A stretch of 60,000 nt of DNA from NCBI GenBank assembly GCA_009746045.1, contig RPFO01000436.1, positions 1,067,627 to 1,127,626 of the forward strand, read 5' to 3'. Positions 31,601 to 42,912 of this stretch are shown piece after piece. This stretch comes from Mesostigma viride. Lineage: Eukaryota; Streptophyta; Mesostigmatophyceae; Mesostigmatales; Mesostigmataceae. Below the pieces are notes generated by a model. It searched no databases. It saw only the letters and a list, made by a program, of their open reading frames with translations, and was not told the origin of the DNA. Each line of letters opens with the position of its first letter. The first letter of the stretch is position 1. Position numbers and translations under genes: made by a program.

Positions 31601-33098
31601 TTAGCTTCCTATAATCAGTAACTAGGCGAAACTTGCCATTTGTTAGGAACTAACAGACACCAGCGGAGTAGGGGGAGTTACTAGGCTCTATCAATCCTGC
31701 TTCTAATAGTGATACTAAAATCTTGTTTTAGTTCCTTTAATTCTGTAGGGCCCATTCTATACATCGGAGAAGTGCGTAGGAACTGCACCGTCCTTGATAA
31801 CTACACGGTGTTAAAACAGAACGAGGAGGAGGATAAGAAGGAGTCTTTTCTTCAAATACCTTTGAGGAATCTATCACAGCCATGTATCTTACTATTTCAT
31901 TTTCAGTAAATCCCACTCCTATTGTATCCACTGTATTGACATCTAATCCACACTATTATTAGTGATAGGTATCTCTTGTACTTCTAACTGGAGGAACATA
32001 CATAATAAGTATCATATTCTTTAGTTCAGAAGTAACTCGTCATTGGACATTAATACTTCAGGTATAAGTCTAACAGGAGGATCAACAGGGTAGGAGGAGT
32101 AATATCTACCAAGGATAAATTTTCTAATCTATAATGCGTTCTGGTATACCCAGTAGGAGCTATCTGGAAACCAAATGACCATAGTATCATTATTATAAGT
32201 GATTTATTATATCCTGATGCCAATCTAATCCTAGTAATACATCTAGCTCGTAGTGATAGGGCCTATAGTGGCCGTCAGGTTGACCGTACGTCCTTGTATG
32301 ACCAGGGAAGGGACACCGTACCCGGGGAATGACTGTGCGACCGTCAGCATAATGGACAGTGACAGTTTTTGTGTGAGGGTAGGGACTAGTCCTAAACGCC
32401 TAACTAGGGCCTCGCTCACAAAGGAGCTAGCCGCACCGCTTATTAACACAGAGACATTCAAGAGTTCATCAGCATGCAGGAAGGGGTCTACAACAGTATG
32501 AGGACGGTTAAGCCACCATTCAAGAACATAAGAGGACGCACACGTAGTGTAGGGATGATTCAGCTCCTACAGAGGTTATAAAAACAGGCAAGCAAAAATT
32601 ATTATCTGGGTACTATCTAAGGACCTGTCCAGGTTACCCCGGCTGACAGGCCTACTGTTCCCCCTCCCCCCCCAAATCCATAGGAACGAACCCCGAAGAA
32701 GACCCTGGCGGAAAAAGCCACTGCTGGAGGGTCACGAGGGATGAAGAGGGTTGCGGAGCCTGATTATCATAGGGGAACCCTGGGGATCCTGTCTGCACAG
32801 CATTCAGCCTACTAGGGGTAGCTGAAGGAATGCGTCCTGAAGTGGGACGAATAGGAGCACGCTGAGGGGTACGAGAGGGCGAGCGTCGGGATGAGGGGAG
32901 CACCCGAAAGGAACTTGGGGCACTCACGTTTAAGATGACCTACTTCCTTACAATGATAGCAGGTAATATGAGAGACATCCAGAGCTGAAAGGTCAAGTCA
33001 CACAGATATCTAATTCTTCTACATAGGAGTTCTCCTCCTCAGGGGTAAGGCTAATATTATTAATACGGGAACGGGTAGAAGAGAAGGTGTGGAGAAGG
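28615..33098 (-). pseudogene. Gypsy internal copy B, truncated and indel-rich
   Basis: Corresponds to 21631-26115 of copy A: chromodomain and integrase end (from 28615), RNase H, RT (AYLDDILIYS near 31240), protease (near 32430) and the gag zinc knuckle (near 32950). ORF3, the gag N-terminus and the HBD ORF are absent. It has more small indels than A or C, and no frame longer than about 150 codons remains. At about 33098 it changes within a few bases to the ORF3 end of copy C. Confidence 0.85.
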
Positions 33099-35395
33099 AA
33101 AAAGTGCCACGAGAGGCCAGCAGGACCTCCAGGTAGGCCTGGTAGTGAGCCACATCCTCAAACATTGTCATGCCTATCTTACAGTGAGGAAAACATCGGC
33201 CCCACACGCCGTCAGGAAAGAGGCCCAGGAAGGCCCAGTAATACCTATGCTTGCGTGAGGACGACCTGGCCACGGGCCCAGTCCAGAAAGCCACAGGCAA
33301 AGAGGCGAAGGAAAGGCTCTACCGCGATCAGGCAAAGGGCCCGCAGGAGGAGGCGATGGTACCGAATCCGAGGGCGCATACCCGTCGGGAAGAACAGGTC
33401 CACCAGGGGCTCCACGTTGGACGGCCACAACCGGATGTGCCGAACCTCGCGGGAGCGCCACCCGAAACACACTGTCGCGACCCGAATGTCTCTAGGTAGT
33501 CGCTGGCACGAGGAGGAGGGTGACCGCGGGAGTCTAGACCCTGGCCCGGGATAGGCGCCGGGCGGCGGGCATCCCACTCAAGGATGGGCTGGAGGACCGT
33601 AGTGTACGCCGCACCCGGCACCGCAGGAAACTCTACTGTAAGGGCATCCGAAGCCATAATGCCCAGAGGGGGAGGGTAAGCCCACTGAAACCCACCGTAG
33701 GTGTCCAAGTCGTTGTGGCGCCTCGCCCAGCGATACAGGACGCGCCGGACCAGGATCTCACCCTCGAACACCGGATCAGCTAAAATAACCATGTCGAACG
33801 GAGGCCGATCAGTCTCAATGGGTAGGCCACGATCCCGGGGCGCCCGACACACCTGGGAGAACCCATAGGACATGGGAGAGATGGCAAGCTCAGCAGAGGC
33901 GCGCGGCAGGTCACACTGTCGGCAGGCGAGTGCGGACATACCATACCCCGGAATGGGCGTGTCACGCGACTCCGGCGTCGCGTGCACCACAGAAGGAGCC
34001 CTGTCCCGATCACCCTGGGACAACTCCCTGAGGGAATCGGCAGCGCGGGTGGCGCGAGGATCCTGACCGGTGGACCGAACAACCGCGGCCAAAGACCGCG
34101 AGGCCGAAGGAGGAGGGACCGGAGCAGGGGCTGACGCAGGGGCAGGAGCCGACACCGACGCAGGGGGCACTGGTAAAACAGGAGGTCGCGCCGGACCCGA
34201 AGCCAGAGAGGGCCGTGACGGACCCGCCAACGACGCAGGCGCGCCGGTCTCCGTTGCCGGTGCACCCTCAGGCCACATGTTAAAAATGGGGCCCGTAGGG
34301 ACAGGCAGTCCTGCATAAGATTGACTACCATCCAGGCCCAGTCAGGAACCGGAATCCTCTGCGGAGGACCACCCTCCCAAAGTCTGGGAAGCCCGCTAGT
34401 ATCGCCAAAGAAGCCCCGCGACGTCTGCGCCTGAGCGGGAGGAGGCTCGGAAGCAGCGACGGAGGGCGAGCTAACAGGGGCAGGAGACTCCCGCGTAGGC
34501 GCAGGTACAGCGGTAACAGGCGCAGAGGCAGCAGGAGTCGCAGGAGCCGCCGGAACCACAGCGACCGCGGGCGCAGGCGGGGGCGCGGGCGAAGCCGTAG
34601 TCGCCGGGGCGACAGAAGGGGTAGGGGGCGCGGATCCAGCCGGCGTGGCCGGGACCTGCGCCTGGGCCGCAAGGAAGGCCCCAAACGCCGTGGTCAAAGA
34701 CTGGATCTGAGCCTGCATAGCCGAGACCGTCGCCGAAAGAGGATCAGGCAAACCCGAAGGGGTAGGCTCCACTGCGACATCCCGGGTCGACCGAGGGGAC
34801 GACGGGACCGGAGAGGGAGGAACAGACGCCGAGGAGGCGGACGCAGCGCTCGAGGCAGAATAATCTGGAGTATAATGTACCTCGGCTGGGGCGCCCGAAG
34901 GGGTAGGACCACTAACCGCTAGTCCCGCCGACTGATCAGCTATCTCCATGAACTCTACGGCCCGTAAAAGGTCGCAGGGGTTCTCGTCTACCTCAGCATC
35001 ACCCTCAGCTGGAAGCCACGGGAACACCTCCCGTAGGCAGGTACGGCCCACAGGAGTGGAGAGGTAGGAGAACACACGGCAACACCGGAGAACCGCATCT
35101 ATCTGCCCCAAGGCGGGACAGCTGGAACCACACCCCAACAAACAGTGTCCGGCATCATCGAACCCGTGCAGGACAAGCTGGTGCGGCTCATCAGGGGAAG
35201 GACCATACCACGTGACCCCGAAGAGGGCCGCCCTGACTAAGCCCGCATGTTGGGCCTGAAGGGCCGGCTGCACCACGCCACCCGGGTAACTGATCGCGAC
35301 ACCCAGCGGCCCGGAAGGGCCTCGAAATACAGCTCAGGGTCCGGTGGGGGCGGGGACGGCAGCGAGCTCTCAGCCGGAGGGGTAGGCTCTGACAT
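33099..35395 (-). pseudogene. Gypsy ORF3, copy C (frame-broken, last codons missing)
   Basis: Nearly identical to 19195-21482. The ATG is at 35395 (MSEPTPPAESS). Two extra bases near 35250-35275, a one-base deletion near 34338 and small changes near 33465 and 33255 shift the frame. The last six codons and the stop found in copy A are lost at the junction with copy B. Confidence 0.8.
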
Positions 35396-35471
35396 GACGG
35401 CTGCGGAGGGGAGGGGACAACCAACCATCCGTCGACAGCAGACATAACATAAGAGAGGAGAAGGTCTACAA

Positions 35472-38048
35472 CTAGAGCTTATGCAGGGTTTTATACTCCT
35501 GCAGCAGGCGACTACACCCATCTAGCTCACTCTCAGTATACCAGACCTTATCTACCTCACTACGAGCATACATCCACTTCACCTTATACTGGCGCTGGGT
35601 ACCGCGGCCTTTTTTGATATCTCTATGGGCCACGATACCCTCTACCTCATCCTCTACCTCACCAGTATCCGGGTTATGCTCTAAAGGGGCAGGGGCCAAT
35701 TCTCTACCAGCGAACGTGCTCTGATGATAGAGCTTCAGCTGGCTTCTATGAAAGGTGCGAGAGTGGGTCTGCCAAGAGGTAGGAATATCTATCTCATACA
35801 GAAAATTACCTACTCTAGACAACACACGGAAGGGTCCTAAGAAGGCGGGCCTAAGTTTCACTTTCAGTTCAGCTTCGAACTTATGAGCGAAGCGGCCAAC
35901 ACGGGGGCCTTCTACTAAGACTAAATCTCCTATTTCTATCTCAGGTGCTCTTCTATCTAATGAGGCACGCAACCTAGCAAGGTATTTGGCCTGCGCCCTA
36001 TGGTACCCTGCAATAGCGTTGTCGTGTGCATTCTTCATCTTATCTAATAACGCCTGCACACCTTCTACAGTATCCCGGGACACATCATCCTTGTCCCTTA
36101 AAGGACTAGCTAAAAGAGAGGTAGGGGTAAGAGGTTGTCTACCAGTATCTAGGAAGAAGGGCGTATAACCATGCGCAGCCTGAGGGCAATTGTTAAGGGA
36201 AAACTCTACCAAACATAGGTAATCCTCCCAATCACTCCCAGAGCCATTCACATAGTGACGCAGAGCTTCTTCCACTACCCTATTCAAACGTTCTACTAAA
36301 TGAGACGAGGAGGAGTGGTAGGCAGTACCGAAGGTGACCTTGGTACCGATAGCAGCGAAGAACTGCTGCCAAAAATCAGAAGTAAATAACTTATCCTTAT
36401 CACTAATAAACTGCCTACTCAAACCATGATATCTATATACGTTATTAAGGTATAGGCGTGCGCAATCGCGTGCGGTGAGTTCTAAGGGACACGGCACGAG
36501 ATGACACATACGAGTAAAACGATCTACAAAAACAAGGATCTGGGCGTTACCTCTATCATTCTTCCTAAAAGGTCCTACAAAATCCATCATAATGGAGTCC
36601 CACGGCATGATGGGATCAGGTAAGGTCCTAGGCTCTGCTATCTGTCCTACATTGTTGGGTTTCATCTCCTGGCAAGATTGACAGGTTCTAACATACTCAT
36701 CTACATCCTTTAAAAGGGAAGGCCAGTAGTAAGAGCGGGCTACTAGGTCCCGTACCCGTTTACCACCCTGGTGAGCAGCTAAGTCATGCAACTCAAAGAG
36801 CAAGGAGGAGCGACAGATAGGAGGGACATACAGGCGCCATTGAGGGGGAGAATCTGCTATCTGCACATATAAAAATCCACCTACAAATTTACAAGGGTGC
36901 TTGCCTAATTGTTGGGGATGGGCAGCAATGGCAGCTAATGCTTCCGGCTCAGTGGCCGTAAATCTACTAATAAGACGTTCGAGATCAGAGGTAGGCATCG
37001 CTACAGAGGTATCCAGAACAGGTTTAAAGAGATCTCCTACCGCCTTGCCAAAGAGAAGGGGAGGTCCTAGAGGGACTATGTGTTCATAAGACTTTCCTGA
37101 CCTAGTCGCTATATGGCTAAGCGGTATAGAAATTTTATTTTTCCCCTCCCCCCCCACCGAGACCACAGGAAGGGCCTCACACGGGAGAGAGAGTCCTACG
37201 TGAGAAAGGAGATCAGGCATGCGAACAGCTGTATGAAAGAGGTAGGCATAGGATTCATCATCAGGTAGTTCACCATACGGGGTTACACCCATAGTAGTAG
37301 GAACTAGAGTAGTATTGAGAACATCAAGGTCCTCGAAAAAGGAGTAATCTGCACGACGAGAGAGTGCATCTGGTACTATGTTATCTACACCCTTAACATA
37401 CTGAAGTTTAAAAGGGGAGAACTGTGCTAAAAACTCCATCCAGCGCGCTTGACGAGGGGTAAGGTTGGGTTGTGAGAGAAGATGGGTAAGAGGGCGGTGA
37501 TCTGTCTGGATAACTAATCTATAAGGATCAATCTCACAGGGTTCATTCAGACAAACATCAAATTGAGCACCTTTAAGAAAGTGCTGCCACGCGTGGCAAC
37601 AGTACACCACAGCTAATAGTTCTTGCTGGTGGACGGGATAGTTACGCTCCGCAGGAAGCATTGTCCTAGAGATATACTCGATTGGCTGTAAGCCCTGACC
37701 CTGATCCTGGAGAAGGACGCCCCCTATAGCTACCTTGCTAGCATCTGTGGCTACAACAAAGGGTTTAGTAGTATCCGGTAGGATGAGTACAGGAGGGGAG
37801 AGGAGTAGGGATTTTAGACACTGAAAAGCCGACTGACATTCACTACTCCAAACAAAGGGGATATCCTTCTTTAATAGATGATTAATAGGAGCTGCTATAG
37901 TTGCGAAACGCGGGATAAAACGCCTATAGTAAGAAGCAATTCCTAGAAAACTACGTACACCTTTAACGTCGGTAGGGGTAGGCCATTCCTGAATTGACTT
38001 AGTCTTATCCGGGTCGGTAGCAACCCCGGCATCTGACAGAACGTGCCC
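35472..38048 (-). CDS. pol: Gypsy pol, RNase H-integrase-chromodomain part, copy C
   Basis: The minus-strand frame is open from the RT connection region to the stop at 35472. RNase H: FVVATDASKVAIGGVL (about 37760), HQQELLAVV, QTDHRPL and the NIVPDALSRR end. Integrase: zinc-binding LHDLAAHQGGKRVRD with CQSC, then the DDE core with MMDFVGPF, FISDKDKLFTSDF and the glutamate in SSSSHLVERLNR. GPF-type tail: AFLGPFRVLSRVGNFLYEI. The C-terminus carries a chromodomain-like segment, VEGIVAHRDIKKG followed by YKVKWMYAR and SELDG, which in chromoviruses directs integration to marked chromatin. It continues the RT ORF at 38048-38995; a one-base deletion in an A run near 38050 separates them in this copy, while copies A and B have the longer run. 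Confidence 0.88.
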   Translation of the reverse strand, partial: GHVLSDAGVATDPDKTKSIQEWPTPTDVKGVRSFLGIASYYRRFIPRFATIAAPINHLLKKDIPFVWSSECQSAFQCLKSLLLSPPVLILPDTTKPFVVATDASKVAIGGVLLQDQGQGLQPIEYISRTMLPAERNYPVHQQELLAVVYCCHAWQHFLKGAQFDVCLNEPCEIDPYRLVIQTDHRPLTHLLSQPNLTPRQARWMEFLAQFSPFKLQYVKGVDNIVPDALSRRADYSFFEDLDVLNTTLVPTTMGVTPYGELPDDESYAYLFHTAVRMPDLLSHVGLSLPCEALPVVSVGGEGKNKISIPLSHIATRSGKSYEHIVPLGPPLLFGKAVGDLFKPVLDTSVAMPTSDLERLISRFTATEPEALAAIAAHPQQLGKHPCKFVGGFLYVQIADSPPQWRLYVPPICRSSLLFELHDLAAHQGGKRVRDLVARSYYWPSLLKDVDEYVRTCQSCQEMKPNNVGQIAEPRTLPDPIMPWDSIMMDFVGPFRKNDRGNAQILVFVDRFTRMCHLVPCPLELTARDCARLYLNNVYRYHGLSRQFISDKDKLFTSDFWQQFFAAIGTKVTFGTAYHSSSSHLVERLNRVVEEALRHYVNGSGSDWEDYLCLVEFSLNNCPQAAHGYTPFFLDTGRQPLTPTSLLASPLRDKDDVSRDTVEGVQALLDKMKNAHDNAIAGYHRAQAKYLARLRASLDRRAPEIEIGDLVLVEGPRVGRFAHKFEAELKVKLRPAFLGPFRVLSRVGNFLYEIDIPTSWQTHSRTFHRSQLKLYHQSTFAGRELAPAPLEHNPDTGEVEDEVEGIVAHRDIKKGRGTQRQYKVKWMYARSEVDKVWYTESELDGCSRLLQEYKTLHKL

Positions 38049-38995
38049 TAAAATGGGACACTTCTACCAGAGCGAACTTTAGCACGGCGCGCCCATAAAG
38101 AATTTTCAGCCATGATTTCTAATACTTTCTTTAAATCACGTAGGTGCGTTTCAAAATCAGGAGAATAAATAAGGATATCATCTAAGTAAGCTTGAGCACA
38201 AGAACGGTCATGCTCAGATAAAGAAACAGAGGAGAAGGAAGGATCCTTTAAATCAGAGGACACTTGAGGAAGGTGGGAATTTCCCATAACAGGTCTAAGC
38301 ACTTCATTCATTAACATTTGGAAAGAGGCAGGAGAGTTACAGAGTCCCATAGCCGCTACTCTAAACTGGTAATGCCCAAAAGGGGTAGCAAAGGCGGTTT
38401 TGTGGCAATCCTCAGGAGCTATACGTAGTTGCCAAAAACCATCCGCACAATCTAGTACTGTGAAACAGGTAGAACCTTTAACCTTATTAAATATATCATC
38501 AATACGAGGTAGAGGGTATTTAGACTTCACAGTAATATCGTTTAACTTCCTATAATCAGTAACTAGGCGAAACTTGCCATTTGGTTTAGGAACTAACAGG
38601 ACACCAGCGGAGTAGGGGGAGTTACTAGGCTCTATCAATCCTGCTTCTAATAGTGATACTAAAATCTGTTTTAGTTCCTTTAATTCTGTAGGGCCCATTC
38701 TATACATCGGAGAGTGCGTAGGAACTGCACCGTCCTTGATAACTACACGGTGTAAAACAGAACGAGGAGGAGGATAAGAAGGAGTCTTTTCTTCAAATAC
38801 TTTTGAGGAATCTATCACAGCCATGTATCTTACTATTTCATTTTCAGTAAATCCCACTCCTATTGTATCCACTGTATTTACATCTATATCCACACTATTA
38901 TTAGTGATAGGTATCTCTTGTACTTCTAACTGAAGGAACATACATAATAGGTATCCATATTCCTTTAGTTCAGAACGTAATTCGTCATTGGACAT
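38048..38995 (-). CDS. pol: Gypsy reverse transcriptase, copy C
   Basis: 315 residues from the ATG at 38995. Ty3/Gypsy RT motifs in order: AGLIEPSNSPYSAGVLLVPK (about 122-141), FRLVTDYRKLNDITV, KYPLPRIDDIF, TVLDCADGFWQL (catalytic Asp), FRVAAMGLCNSPASFQ and AYLDDILIYS (the catalytic pair, about 279-288). Between LMNEVLRPVM and AYLDD there are about 25 more residues than in typical Gypsy RTs, in all three copies. The ATG overlaps the protease stop as TAATG, which suggests coupled reinitiation. The frame is cut at 38048 by a one-base deletion relative to copies A and B. Confidence 0.88.
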   Translation of the reverse strand: MSNDELRSELKEYGYLLCMFLQLEVQEIPITNNSVDIDVNTVDTIGVGFTENEIVRYMAVIDSSKVFEEKTPSYPPPRSVLHRVVIKDGAVPTHSPMYRMGPTELKELKQILVSLLEAGLIEPSNSPYSAGVLLVPKPNGKFRLVTDYRKLNDITVKSKYPLPRIDDIFNKVKGSTCFTVLDCADGFWQLRIAPEDCHKTAFATPFGHYQFRVAAMGLCNSPASFQMLMNEVLRPVMGNSHLPQVSSDLKDPSFSSVSLSEHDRSCAQAYLDDILIYSPDFETHLRDLKKVLEIMAENSLWARRAKVRSGRSVPF

Positions 38996-39622
38996 TAATA
39001 CTTCAGGTATAGGTCTACAGGAGGATCAACAGGTGTAGGAGGAGTAATATCTACCAAGGATAAATTTTCTAATCTATAATGACGTTCTGGTACCCAGTAG
39101 GAGCTATCTGGAAACCAAATGACCATAGTATCATAATTAATAGTGATTTTATTATCCTGATGCCAATCTAATCCTAGTAATACATCAGCTGTAGTGATAG
39201 GGCCTATAGTGGCCGTCAGGTTGACCGTACGTCCTTGTATGACCAGGGGAAGGGACACCGTACCCGGGGAATGACTGGTGCGACCGTCAGCATAATGGAC
39301 AGTGACAGTTTTTGTGTGAGGGGTAGGGACTAGTCCTAAACGCCTAACTAGGGCCTCGCTCACAAAGGAGCTAGCCGCACCGCTATCCACTAACACAGAG
39401 ACATTCAAGAGTTCATCAGCATGCAGGAAGGGGTCTACAACAGTATGAGGGACGGTTAAGCCACCATTCAAGAACATAAGAGGACGCACACGTAGTGGTA
39501 GGGATGATTCAGCTCCTACAGAGGTTATAAAAACAGGCAAGCAAAAATTATTATCTGGGGTACTATCTAAGGACCTGTCCAGGTTACCCCCGGCTGACAG
39601 GCCTACTGTTCCCCCTCCCCCC
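38995..39622 (-). CDS. pro: Gypsy aspartic protease, copy C
   Basis: Retropepsin domain with the catalytic VLVDSGAASSFVS (about 39390) and the DVLLGLDWH segment (about 39170). The frame is open to 39753 but overlaps the end of gag in another frame, so it is probably reached by a shift in the overlap at the G run 39611-39623. It ends at the TAA at 38995-38997, which overlaps the RT start. In the virion it would cleave the gag and pol polyproteins. Confidence 0.82.
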
Positions 39623-41331
39623 CAAATCCATAGGAACGAACCCCGAAGAAGACCCTGGCGGAAAAGCCACTGCTGGAGGGTCACGAGGGATTGAAGAGGG
39701 TGCGGGAGCCTGATTATCATAGGGGAACCCTGGGGATCCTGTCTGCACAGCATTCAGCCTACTAGGGGTAGCTGAAGGAATGCGTCCTGAAGTGGGACGA
39801 ATAGGAGCACGCTGAGGGGTACGAGGAGGGCGAGCGTCGGGATGAGGGGGAGCACCCGAAAGGAACTTGGGGCACTCACGTTTAAGATGACCTACTTCCT
39901 TACAATGATAGCAGGTAATATGAGAGACATCCAGAGCTGAAAGGTCAGTCACACAGATATCTAATTCTTCTACATAGGAGTTCTCCTCCTCAGGGGTAAG
40001 GCTAATATTATTAATACGGGAACGGGTAGGAAGAGAAGGTGTGGAGAAGAAATCTGCTACTCGTAAAAGATGCTGGCGCACATGCTTGAGGGGCAGGTCA
40101 GTAAAACGGTAGGCAGAGAACTGGCGCTTGACTTCACGCAATAAGGGTCTACTGAGGCCCTGAAGGAAGCGAGCACGTACTTCTGCACCCGACAAATCCC
40201 TAATTCGTACCATCTGAGCATCAAACTCTTTCATATATTCTTTGAAGGACTTGGTACCCTGCTGCAAGGTGCCAAAGGATAATCTATCCTGCCAATCTGC
40301 ATCGGGAGGGACTAAATGGTTCTCTAAACGCTTGAACAATTCTGCTACAGAGTTTGGGTAGGCATGAGAGGCAAGAGACTCACACTGGATGAGGTTAGCA
40401 AGTTCAGGAGTAATGCAGGTAGTAAGATAATGAGGAACTAGTACAGCATCAGAGAGGCGCCACCTATTGTGGTTCTGCCAGGACTCTGTGTTCTGGGTGA
40501 GCAACATAATGAAGGTGAAAAACTGTTGAGGGGTAGACTTGACATCCAGCTTAGGAAGGTTGGCAAAGAGGGGAAGAGCAGGAGGCTTAGGGGGATTAGA
40601 AGAATCAGTTTTTCCCATAGGGCCACTATCTTCCACTGCTACATAAGCGGGATAGAAGGAAGGGATAGGAAAAGTCTTGGGTAGGGGTCTAGAGGGAGCC
40701 ACCGTTTCAGGATGGTGCCCATAGGAGAAGGGGACAGTATATTGCTCACGAAGAGAGGAATAGGCAAAATGATCATAATTCCTATCATCTAGGGGCATGG
40801 TACTGAAATCATTATTAACTTCTAAATCAGCCACACGGGTAGGAACCTGGGCAGCCTCATAGGCCGTCTCAGGGTAGGACCAGGAAGCAGGTGGGTAAAA
40901 GGGAACTGCACTAGGGCGCCCAGAAGGGCCGACAGGGGCCGAGGTACGACCCGTGTTAATAGCAGGCATTGAAGGCACAGGGTGGGAAGGAGGCCTAGGA
41001 GCATTGTTAGTGTGTGAGGACCTGCTGGAGGGGTGAGCCAAGGTTGCAGAAGGGGCAGGGGCCTGGTTCACAACGAAAGAAGGTTCCTCACTAAATCTGA
41101 CTTGGGAAATACGTTGTTCATAGGTAGGTGGGGTAATTGAGGGACGACGGCGACCACCAGCAACAGGAGAAGGAGGTGAGGTACGCAGAATACCTTGAGG
41201 AGTGAGATGGTGTACCGTTTCCAAGGAGTCCCGTCGGTTACCACGAGTATTGTTATTGTTATGTTATTAGTAGTAGTATTATTATTATTATTGGTAGGTA
41301 TAGGCGACATATCTCCACCCACTGGATCCAT
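39584..41331 (-). CDS. gag: Gypsy gag polyprotein, copy C
   Basis: The frame is open from about 41224 to the stop at 39584 (546 codons). The likely ATG at 41331 (MDPVGGDMSPIPTNNNNN) is separated from it by a small deletion in an A/T-rich repeat that is longer in copy A. The N-terminal third is Pro/Ser-rich. The capsid-type region includes LENHLVPPDADWQDRLSFG and FKEYMKEFDAQMVRIRDLS (about 40300-40200), and the zinc knuckle CYHCKEVGHLKREC is at about 39880-39920. It would form the virus-like particle and bind the element RNA. Copy A is broken where this copy is open. Confidence 0.88.
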
Positions 41332-41423
41332 CTTTAATTACGTAAAGGAATAGGAATCAAAAGAAGAAAGCAACAAAGAAAAAGGAAAAACCTTGAAGGT
41401 CTGCAGCAGGAACAAAATTAAAA

Positions 41424-41814
41424 TCAATCCTTTTTAACAACAGTAATGGATAGGGAACCAAACTCCAAAGTGAGAGGAGTATCTGAAGCAGATGCAGATG
41501 CAGCCCGTTTAGGGGGAGAAGAAGGAGGGGTAGCAAAGACTAGAGCTTCTACTGGAGGGCGACCATGAGGAATAGGGCGTACATGCAGGCCTAAATCTGT
41601 TTGGCTATGATCTATAAGGAACTGCTGAGCTTCTTCAAAGGACATAAATTTCTTATACCTAATTACGTTATACACGATTCTGAACGATCTTCCTAGCGTC
41701 GGACCAAGAAAGGAAAATGGAGGACCATTGAGGCGTAATCACTACGTAATATTTAGCTAGACTATTATCGCTAGAAGAATGGGAAGGAGCAGTAAAAGAT
41801 CGCCGTTGGCTCAT
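41424..41814 (-). pseudogene. HBD-domain ORF, copy C (two-base deletion)
   Basis: Same protein as 27486-27878. The ATG is at 41814. A two-base deletion near 41673 (TATACACG against TATATTCACG in copy A) shifts the frame after the first part of the hybrid-binding domain. Confidence 0.75.
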
Positions 41815-42341
41815 GGTAACGCACCTGGTAGGTCTTGAGCAGTCAAATGAGGAGAACGAGGAGAAGGCGACTTATCTCGGGTGTCTGAAACCGAACCAGA
41901 TTGACGACGCACGTAGGGACGATGTTTCCAGCGCCAGGTGGTCGTAAGTATCCGGTTTCAAGAATTCTGCGTCCGGCGAAGGGTCGTCTAAATACGAAGC
42001 AGGCACGATGCAGAAAAAGGGTAATCTACGAGACGCTAGCCGTCTCTCTATCGTCGAACCAAAACCAGCAACTGTCTACGGCAGTAAACCATCTTTCTAA
42101 GGAAACAAGACGAGGAACAGGAGCTATATACGAAAGGATTTTCCGCTTCGAGCAGGTCTAACGTCTAGGCAGGGCGTGTCCTGAATCAGGCAGCACTATC
42201 CTCCTAGCTTGACGGCGACCCGCCCATTACCTGTCAAGTACGTGTCGTCTTCTTTTTCCCAGCCGCGGAAGGGTTGATTCAATGACGTATGTTGCAAAGG
42301 ATCGTCGTCTCGCTCTCTATCTAAACTACCTCCGAGTCCAT
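41815..42341 (-). other. 5' leader with candidate primer-binding site
   Basis: Untranslated leader between the 5' LTR and the first ORF. One base after the LTR the minus strand reads TGGACTCGGAGG (from 42340), the expected place and initial TGG of a tRNA primer-binding site; I cannot name the tRNA. Copy A has the same leader at 27879-28404. Small plus-strand frames here are not supported. Confidence 0.55.
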
Positions 42342-42912
42342 TGTTACGCCGCAAGCCTCGGCCGCCACCTCTACCTCTACCTGTCCTGATACTACCTAAA
42401 CTAGTGAGGCTGCTTCTATATACACCCCTAGCGAAAGACGACCGAGACGAACCAGATCTCAATGCATTTACATATGTACTACTGTAATATGCCATAGGCC
42501 ATTTAATCAAACCCGTTTACTCCAGGAAAAGAGGAAGGAAACACAACTAAACTGCCGTGACCCAAGCTAATATGTGTTAATTCATTTAACACACGCCGAG
42601 TGACCACACAAGGAGTGGAACGTGCATAAATGGTCACCAACGGTCCAACAGGCTCGGGCCGACCTGGCCCTCGCCTGCAGAAACACAGAAACACAAGCAG
42701 GTGCACAGATGCACGCCTGTCCACTACATTCTACAAAAGGATAAGGACCACTAATATAGTACGCGGCGCGGCGCCCAAAGGCACCCACTATACCACAGTA
42801 CTGTTACGGGGACAATCATGTCCAAACTAGAACTGCACGTAACCTAGGAATAACCGAGGCCAAGGACCTAATTTACGTCCGTAACTACAACGAATTGTTA
42901 CGCGACGTAACA
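42342..42912 (-). repeat. 5' LTR of the Gypsy block
   Basis: Partner of 18226-18796, same length and termini, followed by the duplicated CTGCG. On the minus strand it precedes the leader and would hold the promoter. Confidence 0.92.

Larger units (their letters stand above)
18226..42912 (-). mobile_element. Ty3/Gypsy chromovirus-type composite, three internal copies
   Basis: The two outer LTRs are 571 bp each, begin TGTTACG and end CGTAACA, and differ by about four bases by eye. The block is flanked by a single 5 bp duplication, CTGCG, at 18221-18225 and 42913-42917. Inside, from left to right, are copy A (18797-28404, nearly complete), a partial LTR (28405-28614), copy B (28615-33098, from the integrase end to gag, both ends missing) and copy C (33099-42341, nearly complete but lacking the 3' UTR). 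All are in minus orientation with the order HBD ORF, gag, protease, RT-RNase H-integrase-chromodomain, ORF3. The near-identical LTRs indicate recent insertion. Confidence 0.9.

Noticed and set aside
41901-42161. 86-codon plus-strand frame, also at 27964-28224
   Set aside because: Lies in the 5' leader of the Gypsy element on the opposite strand; preserved only because the copies are near identical.
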